Below, in pieces: positions 1 to 10,000 of a DNA stretch of 64,000 nucleotides (position 1 is the stretch's first letter; every line of letters begins with the position of its first letter). A program made the position numbers and the translations under genes. The stretch covers positions 806,001-870,000 of the forward strand of contig WACJ01000520.1 of assembly GCA_008973525.1 (NCBI GenBank), written 5' to 3'. The notes under the pieces were generated by a model. The model was not told where the DNA came from. It saw only the letters and a list, made by a program, of their open reading frames with translations, and searched no databases. The DNA comes from Stenopsyche tienmushanensis. Its lineage: Eukaryota > Arthropoda > Insecta > Trichoptera > Stenopsychidae.

Positions 1-1650
1 TAAAATTCTCATATTCAATGGAAAATTGTATAAAGTGATTCAAGTGAATTTGAAATATAAGTTGTAAGAAGAAGTCAATTGATCAAACCATATGGAGAGA
101 TGACAGTGTCTTCTAAAGCTGAAATCGTACATTAATGACAAAAACGTTAAACGTATTGTTTATTACGATTGAAAATCGAATGTTTTAAGCTTAATATATA
201 TGCGAATATTTTATCGATTTATCAAATTCACCCAATGCTTAATTCTAAGATCTTCCACGCGGGAGGAAATGATATCCCGCGGCATAAAATATACTCCCTG
301 GAAATAAATGTTTGCATTGTATTTATGATTCAGCCCCATGTAGCTAAAACTTCTAATATTATTATAAAGATTACATAACTGCAAACGCCATTACCCCACG
401 TCAGGGGTGGCCAGTGCGGGGGCTGGGACCATCCCTGGTGTCACTCGACGCAATGAGGGTGAGACAGCCCTTTGTGTGCGATGCCGCTGTAAATAGGGTC
501 GACACCCTTTAACGACGCAATAGCGGGACACTAAATGATAAATGAAGAGACGACGCCAATAAAGAGCATGTGATTTTGGAATGATATTTCACTGCATGAC
601 TAAACTGCGTATTATGCTATTAGATAATTACTTCTGCAATGTTTTTCGAATCTTATCAAAGCCAACATAAATAGAACTTACATTGTGGAATTTTTTGAGG
701 ATACGCAGGGATGTCAAAATATACTTACGATGCTAATGTTGAATAAATATCGTAAATTATATAAACAAACAGTATGAATCTCGAGACTAAATGGATTGTC
801 ATGAGAGGTTGCTTATTTGCTCGGATAAATAGTGAAATGTAGAAGGTCAAGAAAAATACGACAGGAAATTATGATTGTTAATATTCGCGTATTTTTCCTT
901 TAAAAATCACGTGTTTTTTGTAAACAAAGTGCATGATTTAAATGAGCATATTTTCAATAATAAGAAACACATCAAGTGGAAGATCTTCATTCAAATATGG
1001 TCATATAAATTTATGAGTTACTAAGCTATATGACTGTTAGAAGTTGAAAACTGGACTAAAATATTTTTTGGAACTCATACCTTGAAAATCAACATATTAT
1101 GTGTGCATAAAATACTTGAGCTAGCAAAAATTAGGGCAATAAATTTATAGTCTGTTAAATCAAACATTTCATGTTTTTAAATTTGTATTTTAGGTTAAAC
1201 TTTGAATTCAAAGAATAAAATAATCATTTTTTCATGGATCTGATCATTCGGTTACTTAATAAATTGGTACATTTGAGGATATCATTTGTGGAAGCAAGTT
1301 TCAGCATGCATCTTCATATGAGCTTAATTACATGATTAAAAATTTAGATGCTTCAAGCTTTTACTAATACAGTTTTAAAATTCAAGTCTTAAAATATAAA
1401 AAGAACGTAGCTGGAATGCTAATTTGATGATGGATTGCTGATGTGGTTTTGAAGCACTTATTTAAAATAATATTTAAGTTAAATACTGAGAACAACGTCA
1501 ATATAATCAGAATTGTAGTGCTGATTATTGCTGAAAAATTGTAGTTTTTTTCATATTGTGATTGCTTATTATTTTAAATGTCCGTGTTAATTTTTACTTG
1601 TATAACAGGTTATTTTAAACTCTTTAGTGGAAAATGGAGAGGAAAAAAAT
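1..1650. other. AT-rich noncoding stretch with one GC-rich island
   Basis: I see no supportable gene here. The only compositional break is a GC-rich patch at about 395-520, described separately. The rest is AT-rich with short random frames; a 69-codon open frame at 169-378 has no recognisable motif or good start context. Confidence 0.5.
395..520. other. GC-rich island of unknown nature
   Basis: About 125 bases stand out sharply from AT-rich surroundings. It is rich in short C and G runs and contains the near-palindromic word CCCCACGTCAGGGG at its left end. I tested it by eye against tRNA boxes and U1 snRNA and found no match. It could be an old structured-RNA or SINE-like insertion, or a small conserved regulatory element. 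Confidence 0.3.
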
Positions 1651-1773
1651 GTTATGGATTACGTTTTAAAATCTTGTCAGTTATGTGATCGACGGATATA
1701 TTGATTTGTCGAAACGATGGTTACCCTCATATTGCTCCAGCCCTTTTATTCTCATCTCACCCCTGCCCCATAG

Positions 1774-2070
1774 TGGCATAATGCGATATTTATGCCCCGA
1801 TCATCATATGCGACCCGTCATGCTAAATTTGACCCAACCCCTAAGGAAAGAATTGCCTTGAATGAAATGAGGGTGATCGTCTTCGCTACAAGAAAATGCA
1901 AGCGGCGTAATAGTGGATTGAACAAGTGCTTTGAGCAGGTTATTGATGGTTATTGGCCTTGCCGATATTGTAACGTATTTAAGCATCCAAAACACGTTAA
2001 CATGCATAGATGCTTAAAAAATAGCGGCAAACAATTTTGGCGAGTGTTATTCATCCCATGTCGGAATTAA
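1774..2070 (+). CDS. Candidate orphan terminal exon encoding one zinc-finger-like motif
   Basis: An open frame of 98 codons plus stop starts directly after a long pyrimidine tract ending in TAG at 1771-1773, a strong 3' splice site in phase 0. An internal ATG lies at 1792. The encoded segment is basic and near its end carries WPCRYCNVFKHPKHVNMHRC. This resembles a degenerate C2H2/C2HC finger: C-x2-C, an aromatic residue, a hydrophobic residue where Leu usually sits, then H-x-C. Such single-exon fingers occur as alternative 3' exons of insect BTB factors such as lola, but I cannot place this one in any family. No partner exon is visible nearby. It may be a real alternative exon, a retrocopy fragment, or a chance frame behind a chance acceptor. 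Confidence 0.3.
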   Translation, partial: WHNAIFMPRSSYATRHAKFDPTPKERIALNEMRVIVFATRKCKRRNSGLNKCFEQVIDGYWPCRYCNVFKHPKHVNMHRCLKNSGKQFWRVLFIPCRN

Positions 2071-2519
2071 ATATTATTTTAATACGTAGCACAGATGGCA
2101 CGTGTCGTTCACACAATTGTGTATTTTAATGGTCTCAAAATGAGGTCTACCCGCTTTAGTTTATTTAATAAATCTCATATGCAAATTTGATTCGACCCCA
2201 CTGTTTGATTGATGCGATTTATTTCAATTTGAATATAAAAAACGCAAAATTCCCCACTAAGTAAATGTGTACCACTGCTGAAATCGACACCAAAGAAAGC
2301 TTTCGTACCAAACTGCATTTTAACATTCACATTGAATATTAAAATAAAATTATGTTGTACTTCAAAGCAATCTAACGACTTTTGTGCTGTTAAAATCATT
2401 CAAAGATTCAAAATTCACCTGGGTTTCGTATAATATGGTTTTATACAATACAATTGATGAATTGTGGCATATTTTTGTACAGCACTCATGGATATCTTTA
2501 TGCTTATGTTCTGATTCTT

Positions 2520-3010
2520 ACGAAGATTTCACAATGAAGCCTTTATTTTTTAATCGGTCTTAAAGCACCAGAGCATTGCAATTATATGACTAAACGAATT
2601 TGCTTGCTTATTGGAGAGCAAATAAAAAGGCTTGGACCATAGCCATTATATTTAAAGTTTTATACCTGATAATGCACCAAATGTTGAAATATTATTTTAA
2701 CCACCAAGCACTACGCCCATAATACAACCTTAGATCGGGGTATAATTTCAACATATCGATCAAGATCTTTGATAAAAATACTATTCAAAATTGTGCTGAT
2801 TTGATTTCTGCGTACATTAAAAGAAATAAAATAATCTACTTCAAATGCTTGCTGTAACAAATATTATATCATCAATAGAAGATTAATACCAAAAGACAAT
2901 TATCATTTGTTCTGGTATTGGCGGATTGTATGATTTTGATGTTCAAGCTATTGAAGAAATATTGGAGAATTCACATTAAAAACATTATATGATGGCTGAT
3001 AAATTAGAAT
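2520..3010 (+). mobile_element. Degenerate Tigger/pogo (Tc1-mariner superfamily) transposase relic
   Basis: Translated with frameshifts, the + strand shows hallmarks of the DDE_1 domain of Tigger/pogo transposases: a segment like NKKAWT-x-x-IF, then PDNAPNVEILF (the second catalytic Asp at 2668-2670), then PPSTTPIIQP and, after a one-base frame shift, LDRGIISTY. In family members this region reads as the Asp-containing DNAP motif followed by PPNTT, IQPLDQG and the DDE core. A TAA stop falls between the LF and PP words and other stops follow, so it is a dead fragment. I found no terminal repeats. The remaining 3' part to about 3010 is only loosely alignable. Confidence 0.75.
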
Positions 3011-3199
3011 ATTTTCCTATAGAAAATTATCGCAGTATGGAAAGTGGTAAAAAATTCAAGTGAAAATGATTATTAAATATTTTACCCTTTATCTTGAAAT
3101 ACGCAAAGATTTATACGCTAAAAGGAGACAATCACTTATTATGGAATTTTTAAAGGTTGATTAAAATTAAAAAAGTTATAAAATCACACTCTTAATTTT

Positions 3200-3690
3200 T
3201 CATTTAACCCTTCTGTTAATTAAAGGTTTAATGTTCTCCCGTCAATAAAAGAGGCAAACAAACTATCATATGAAATATACTAATCTAGTTTCTGCAGACA
3301 TATGGTTCGAAAACATTTTTTGCAGAACAGGTAAAAGAAAAATATAGGTTTTTTTCAAACATATGATGCAAAAGGTATTTCTTGCGATACAATAAAAGAT
3401 GCAATTTCATAAATTATTTTATGGAGAGAAATGATTAAAATTTCATTACGGAACACGAATAAAAATATGATATCCTCTATGAAAAAAAAAATCTAGGTCT
3501 GGCCAAACCTATTTTATTGACTCTATGTACATAAATAAAAATATTATTTTTTATCGAAGCACAAGAATCTCGATTTTTTTCAATTTTACATTTTGCAAAA
3601 CCCTTAAAAGGACAATGTCATGGAGATTTATTAAAATATGTACATAGCTACTATTAAAAAAAACTCATTTTAAAACCATCATGGTGTAAT
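3200..3690. repeat. Dispersed repeat family B, copy 1
   Basis: This stretch matches 24237-24580 in the same orientation. Shared words include TTTAACCCTTCTGT at the left edge, GAAATATACTAATCTAGTTT, and a later run around TTTTATTGRCTCTA. Both copies start at TTAA-CCCTTCTGT, which resembles a piggyBac-type end, but I could not find the matching opposite end. No coding capacity is evident. Confidence 0.65.
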
Positions 3691-3699
3691 CAGAACATT

Positions 3700-5500
3700 C
3701 TTATTGAAGGAAGTTGTGCATTATTTATGGAACTTGTTATTTTCAAATGATAATATTTGAACTTTTTTCCAACGCGTTTGATATATTTACAATGCGATTT
3801 AAAGCTTTAAGTTATTAATGTATTTTTGTCATTTATGTACTCACTAATAAATTTTTATCAGATCATAAAAGGATATATTGAAATTCAGATGTGGCACACT
3901 ATCGATGAACTTGGCATGATTTAAATGATAAATATATATTAATTAAAATGCGTGTCAAGGATCGTCGAACAATTTAGAAAATATACAGAATCATTGCATT
4001 AAATAAGAACGTATTATGGAATATTTTTCGAACAATTCGATTACGTCGGAAGATTAATCCACCCGCTGAGTTATTGTCCACGTTTGTTTACTCTTCGGGG
4101 ACAAGTGTTATTCTCTTTTTGTAAACGAAATCACTTGTCATTTTTTGACGATAGGGACCACCATTATTCAATGGATACATTAAAGGCAAGAAAAAATCAA
4201 TCAATCAAATTGTCTGAAAAAGAACCGATGCCATACTGTACGACGTGTCAAAACATATATACGGCGGAAGGATGTATCAATTGGATAAAAAATAGCAATT
4301 GGGGGACAAAAAACGGGATGATATTTTTAAAAACAGGTTCCATCATGGATAACATCCTTTATTTTATCAAATTCATACAGCGTGATTAATGCGATAAACA
4401 TGGGACGAATTTATAAATGTTTTCAATATCAAAAGCGAATTGAAATGATGTCAGAAAAATATTTTTACATCAGTTATGACGAAGATAAATATAGAGAGTG
4501 TATATAAATTATTTACATTTGCAATAACACCATATCTTTATGATTTGTTTATTGCATTACAGCAAATTTGAGATTTGTCTATCCGGCGTAATATGCCCAA
4601 TTAAGCGCTTAAATGGATATAAAAATGTACTGAGCGAAAAAATAAATTCATTTTGACATCAGACAAATTCTTAGATGGTTTTTAAGGGGGAACATTTGGG
4701 TTCTTTGTTGAAAGCGGCGCCTGTACCTGAAATTTGGAAAAGTAAATATGAAAAAGGTAGATAGGCAGATAAAGGTATATTCGTAGAACCGGCGGCAGAC
4801 CGGCCAAACAACAGGTTGTAAATCAATCCTGCGATTAGATGAGGATCACTGGAGCTCTGTAAGAATGGTCTCGACTGCCAGGACTGGGAATAATGTTTGC
4901 CTACCGCGTGTAGACGATCGATAACTTATATTTTATCACTGTTACGTTTAAAATACACACTTCAAGACCCGTCCGTATTTTTAGAACATACACTTCGAAA
5001 AGTGTTCGACTCATGCCTATTTATTATCGAGGATATAAATTCGTCAAAAAAATCAAAACAACAAATGGCAATATATCAGATTGTAGTGTAATTGCATCCG
5101 AAGCATCGTTCGTGTCCGTGATTTATTGCGAAGCGCTATTGTAGTATTATTTATGCCATAATTCTGGGATTATAACAGCGTAACATAAACACTACTACAA
5201 ATATTAGTACTAAACATCTTAATATAAACACGCACAAAGCACAAGATTACTGTGATGCCCATATAAATATATAGGCTTAATTTTGATAAACATTGGATAA
5301 CTTCCTCGTGAATGAAATATTGTTGCGGTGTATTTGTATTAAAATATGAACAATTTGATTTTGAACCATAAACATTCATATTTAACCTCACTTTATTTAT
5401 TATATTTGTGTCGTTTAACATGCGTTGAATTTATTATTATAATTTCAAATAAATATTAACAGTCGGTGTGAATTTTATTTATTTATGAATTTTAATTGGT
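3700..5500. other. AT-rich noncoding stretch
   Basis: Only short frames are present. The longest, 4084-4389, begins with TTG rather than ATG and has no motif I recognise, so I do not call it. A mildly GC-richer patch at about 4690-4920 has no assignable content. Confidence 0.4.
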
Positions 5501-5529
5501 TAATATTCGAATGGATTATTTTATGATTG

Positions 5530-5840
5530 GGCCAAGTCTGCGGTGCCGGTTTATATGTGTGATTTTTATTTTGACAGAACAATTTGCGACGGTGCAAGTA
5601 ACGTGAATCGGCGACGCAATAGCGAATTTCAAGGTTGCAGGACCGAAGAAAGATGTGTGAAAACGACGCAAACGAAACGTCATGGCGAAAATAGTTTCGA
5701 CGGCTGAAACAAAAAGCTGTGCGCGTCGGTGGCCGTCGCGGCCGCCATGTTGTGTGCGCCTAGACACGCCCACGAGATACAACGCGTCCTCCGATTGGTC
5801 CGCCCCGGGGAGACGCCTTCCGGCCACATTTTGAACTTAC
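5530..5840. promoter_or_regulatory. CpG-rich block with YY1/Pho-type and CCAAT motifs
   Basis: About 300 bases are strongly CpG-rich within AT-rich DNA. It holds GCCGCCATGTTG at 5741-5752, matching the YY1/Pleiohomeotic core on its G-rich strand, and a CCAAT box in reverse (ATTGG at 5794-5798) beside a GC box-like CCGCCCCGGGG. This looks like a promoter, a Polycomb response element or an enhancer. Overlapping open frames on the minus strand are explained by the low stop density. Its position, about 2 kb upstream of a second CpG-rich block, would suit an alternative promoter. Confidence 0.45.
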
Positions 5841-6019
5841 AGCTTTTCAAAAGGAACTTTGCTCCGCTAATTTTATAGAGTGCATCCTGTTTTAGGAGAC
5901 ATCCTTGAAAAAAAGCGCAATACACAAATAAACCACAAATAAAAATAATTAAACGAATAACCTCATTCAAATTAAACACGATTCTTACTAGACAAAAATA
6001 ATTTTATAAGAATTTATAC

Positions 6020-6240
6020 CAGGGATGGCAAACATTTATTATCAATCCCCATAGGGATCATATGCAATGCATTAAAAAATCAATTTCAATAAAAAATCTG
6101 ATTGTTTTTATGATTTAAAATACAGTCTTAATTTTAGCAAAAAAGCAATTATGATGCATATATTCAAGTATAGGATGTGACAAAATGTAGCAATTTAATT
6201 GTGTAATTTGAAGTGTGTATATAGATAAGCCTCTAATTGC
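6020..6240. mobile_element. Possible single hAT terminus
   Basis: CAGGGATGGCAAACATTTAT at 6020 resembles the ends of hAT elements of the Charlie type. I could not find a matching inverted end or any transposase sequence downstream, so this is a solo end, a truncated element, or chance. Confidence 0.3.
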
Positions 6241-6614
6241 TCTTCTCGCATCCTAAATGGTTGGATCACGTCAAGAGATCTGTTATCAAAGAGTGGGCGT
6301 CAATCATATCAGCGTATAAAAAATTATCTCGATCAAATTAAAGTCGATCTTTTGAAAAGTGCGTAAAAGCTTCGGGGTAAGCACTTGTAAATTTGAAAAG
6401 CATCAATTATTTTTAAGACACTTTTTTTATCGTGGCGATTAAGGATCGTGACAACTTTTTTGTTGGGGCGCTTTGTGAAATACCTCTCCGTTGTTCGATC
6501 GGGGAATATATCATAATTTGTCTTGACACTCGTCAAATCGATTGACAATTTTGTTGATACATCGATTTTTTCGAGTCCCACTCGTAATTTTCCAGAAGGA
6601 CTGCATCCTCTTAT

Positions 6615-6622
<8 letters not shown>

Positions 6623-6678
<56 letters not shown>
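6623..6678. repeat. (AT)28 microsatellite
   Basis: An uninterrupted run of AT dinucleotides spans 56 bases, preceded by an imperfect TACATA-rich shoulder. Apparent open frames across it encode only Ile-Tyr repeats and are artefacts. Confidence 0.98.
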
Positions 6679-6682
<4 letters not shown>

Positions 6683-6699
6683 TATGATAAATTTACATT

Positions 6700-7559
6700 T
6701 GAACAAATCAGAGTGCGTTCATCATTTACAGAAGCTTCAATCGAAAATTTAATATGTATATGCATACAATTTTCTTGTAATAATTTGCATACAACTACGG
6801 CAAGGAAGGATGATTCATTTTTAATCATAAAGAAATGAAAATAATGCTTAATAATCTACAGTATTTTTATTTGAAATCGGCGTGTTTCGACTTTTAAGCA
6901 TCAAAGTCATCATTGGGTTAGAGTAAAAATTAATAGAATATATTATTATTTAATAAACATCATTATTACTACTGTAAATCCAGCATTCACATCTATAAAG
7001 ATTTATTAATCGATTTTAATATTTATATTTTAGAACCAAAATATTAGAATAAATTTAATTCAAGACAATCAATTGAATTGTACGAAAATATACGATCAAT
7101 ACAACCAGTGGTTGATTTAGTACACGAGAGGCGCAATTTAAGTTTGAGACCCTATTAGGTTTTTCAGCTTAAATTTTGACTTCGGCCCGAATTTTTGAGG
7201 CTCAATATGAGTGCGTTCTGCGCCATTGAACACATCTATAAACATATTTTTAAAAAATACAAATATTATTCGTAGTTTATTCGATTATTAATATAAAATC
7301 GAATAAAATACTCAATGTTCAAGAATTCTATGGTGGTCAGTGTAAATCTATATATGTATATGATTTTATTTAATATTTATCTGTAATAAGAATTCAAGAA
7401 TTGAACAGCTATATTTGGTCCATTTAAAAAAGTTAATATTATTTTGGATATTGTTTTTAAATTATTGATGTTGTATTTTCGATTTAAAATTTTATTTGTG
7501 GCTTTTTGTAGCGCGAATTATTGTGTGTGCATAAAATTTGTGTTTGTGTTTTGAGGGGT
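6700..7559. other. AT-rich noncoding stretch upstream of promoter block
   Basis: I see no gene, repeat pair or transposon end here. A short GC-richer interval at about 7120-7230 has no assignable function. Confidence 0.4.
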
Positions 7560-8277
7560 TTTCTATGAAGTTTGTATGTTGTCGAACGTCAAAGTTTGGG
7601 GATTGACTTTTCAATCGTCCGATATGCCAGCGACAGCCGCAGTAAAGCCTGCATTCTGAGAAAACAACCCTTGGATGTGCATCGCGCTTTTGCGGGGGTC
7701 GTGTTCCGGAGGAAAAAGTCGAGAGGTTGCTGTGGAGTTTTTTGGAGTGGCGCGTCTTTGTGCATTATACTCCAAAACATCACATGTTCGTCTTCATTAT
7801 CTGACGCTAGGGGGGGAGTGGTTTCGCGATCGGCTACTGCGTGCATCTCGCGTCTCGCTCTATTCGGAAAATTCGTACGGGCAGTCGCGCGCGAAAGGCG
7901 ACGGCTATATGTCGGTCGACGCCTCTCGCCTTTATCTACACGGCGGAGATGGAAAGATAAAAAGGTGTGGCGGCGTCTCGTTCTGGCTCGCGGGGTGGAG
8001 TCGGCGTGCGAGAGGGAGGCGTCACGTCGTGGAGCGCCGCGGGCGCAGACGAAGCGGCAGCGGCGCTTTCGCTCGGCTCGCGTGTCGCTGGTGAACGCCA
8101 CAACACGACCGGATGATATATAGAGTAGAGGAGTTAGCGTTAAAGCTCGGCGGGAAGTGGTCGAGATTAGAGGAGTCGGCCGGGTCGCCCGCCATAAGCT
8201 CACATAAGACTTTTTTAATACTTTTATATGGGATTTACCGCTAAACCCCCAACATTGCCGCAAATCATAGCGCGTTC
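7560..8277 (+). promoter_or_regulatory. CpG-rich putative promoter block
   Basis: This is the longest CpG-rich stretch of the window. It holds a TATATAG word at 8117-8123 and ends at TCAGTT (8276-8281), which fits the arthropod initiator TCAKTY with A at 8278. I see no DPE at the matching offset. Long frames are open on both strands (7572-8123 + and 7589-8263 -), but they are Arg/Ser/Ala-rich, overlap each other and lack recognisable motifs, as expected for GC-rich noncoding DNA. Together with the consensus donor at 8664, the block suits the promoter and 5' leader of the gene whose coding exons lie downstream. Transcription from here is inferred. Confidence 0.45.
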
Positions 8278-8663
8278 AGTTTATTATTGTGCGTCGGAAT
8301 TTATTATTTATTTGAAGAGCTTCGGACGCACCGGCCATCCGCCGCTGCACCCGCTTGACGTTGCACATACGCGACAATTTTTTCGGTGAACTTTCGGTGA
8401 ATCGCCGCAAAACGACTCCCGGGATTGGCCGACCCCATCGAGCCGGACGTCGAAATAATCGCCCGATGAAAACTGTGTTGTTGTTGGTGTGAACATTTTT
8501 TTTGCAATACGTGACACGTGTCACGCGCTACGTGTTAACACAGGCGCGAGGTGAATTTTCAACACGACTAATCGGTGATGTGCACTATGCGAATGTTTAC
8601 AACGTGACAATACAATCCGTATACCAAAATCGTCGACCTGTAAAAAGGACCATTCAATCGACG
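8278..8663 (+). other. Probable noncoding first exon (5' UTR)
   Basis: The stretch runs from an initiator-like TCAGTT to ACG|GTAAGT, a textbook 5' splice site whose intron begins at 8664. It carries stops in all frames and is moderately GC-rich. The next strong acceptor I see in the right sense before the coding exon is at 16264/16265, which would give an intron of 7601 bases. The start is only a candidate: transcription could begin anywhere in the CpG-rich block upstream. Confidence 0.4.
8510..8525. promoter_or_regulatory. 16-bp perfect palindrome centred on an E-box
   Basis: CGTGACACGTGTCACG is a perfect palindrome with CACGTG at its centre, the core bound by bHLH-ZIP and bHLH-PAS factors (Myc/Max, USF, MITF/TFE, Clock/Cycle). 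It lies inside the probable first exon, about 140 bases before the donor. Confidence 0.5.
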
Positions 8664-9779
8664 GTAAGTCATCAATATGCATCAACAAACAAGCCCATTT
8701 AACCACCTCGACATACCCAAATGTCATCTCATGATCTGAACACATCCCACCAAAAAAACCACAAATTTAATTATCAAAAAATTCGAAGCAAAAATATCAA
8801 GGCGATGGCATAAAATACGACAAAAATATTGTTTTATAGGTGCGTCTGTAATTTTAGGCCTATGGTAAACGTCGTACATGATAAGAACAGGTGATGAACA
8901 CTTCCCGGCGCAAAGCAAATGCACCAGTTACACGCTTTTGTAAATACAATGGAAAAAAACGAGTTTTATTGTCAAACTATTTGTCTTAAGCGAACGCAAA
9001 CAACCACAGTGTAAACTACATCCTCTTATCGTCGTCTAAGCAGCATTCTAATATCTCGGCTAAATCTGTATTTTTAATTGTGGCCAGAGCGAATGACGAT
9101 ATTGCGCGTCACACATGCGTCGCTTTATTGCGCCATAAAACCCATCAAAAACACAACAAAAAATATCATCGAAACACTCACAAATACAACAATCAATGCG
9201 CTCAAAATTACATTCAAACAATACCAAAAAACATCAATTTTATCGCATTGTTTTCCAATTTAATACATGAAAAAAATACAAAAAATTGATATTTTTCAAT
9301 TCAATCACCATTACAATAATTCCTAATGCAAATTCATATTATACCGATTTAAAAATCATCGCAAATAATCATTGCGAATATCCTTATTAACCTTTTCGTT
9401 AGTGAGCAAATTTAAAATCGATGAAGTCGTTGATATCATAATCGCTTTACACCGATTACTTTCTGTCAGCTCCTAATCAGCGTAAGACAATCTTCAATTC
9501 GAGGCAGAGTCAATTGTAAATAAACATTTGATAACATACAAGATCGCGTCATTTCTTTACATAAACAATGCACAAAAAATCGATTCATTTGCTCCTCCTT
9601 TAGAAGGAAATGATAATTGAACAAAGACTCATTCAACACGCAGCGAAGTTAAAAAAACAAGCATTGTCGATAGCTCGCAATTTTCGATCATTTCTTTGCG
9701 TAAACAAATAACACACTTGAAATCGAAATGATTATAAGTCGATAAATTTGGGATTAACGATCTATACAATCATGCGAGG

Positions 9780-10000
9780 AACTATCCGTCTCAGTCTCCC
9801 GAACTGCGCTAAGTTCTCTCTGTCTCTGTCCGCCTCGGAGCTTCAATGCACAAGAGTGCTCTTTCTGAATAGTGAAGGTCAAAACGGTTATTACCGTGAG
9901 TACTCACGAAACGGTTAAGGCTTTGAACGTATAACATCCTTGCCGTCGGACGCGAAGCGCTGATATGAGATCCGTCGCGCACTGTATTTGGCACAAAAAA
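9780..10000. promoter_or_regulatory. GC-richer intronic block with 14-bp palindrome
   Basis: The block has a CT-rich run near 9815-9830 and the perfect palindrome CGTGAGTACTCACG at 9895-9908, flanked on both sides by AACGGTT in direct orientation. It may be a conserved intronic regulatory element. I see no gene in it. Confidence 0.3.

Noticed and set aside
4084..4389. 101-codon open frame
   Set aside because: It starts at TTG, no acceptor or motif supports it, and composition is like the flanks.
5516..5979. Overlapping minus-strand frames of about 100 codons
   Set aside because: They overlap the CpG-rich regulatory block and share no motif; no splice or start signals support them.
6511..6838. 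Frames of about 100 codons on both strands across 6600-6680
   Set aside because: They read through the AT microsatellite as Ile-Tyr repeats.
7572..8263. Two long overlapping open frames (183 codons plus, 224 codons minus) in the CpG-rich block
   Set aside because: They are Arg/Ser-rich, overlap on opposite strands, have no domains, and are explained by low stop density in GC-rich promoter DNA.
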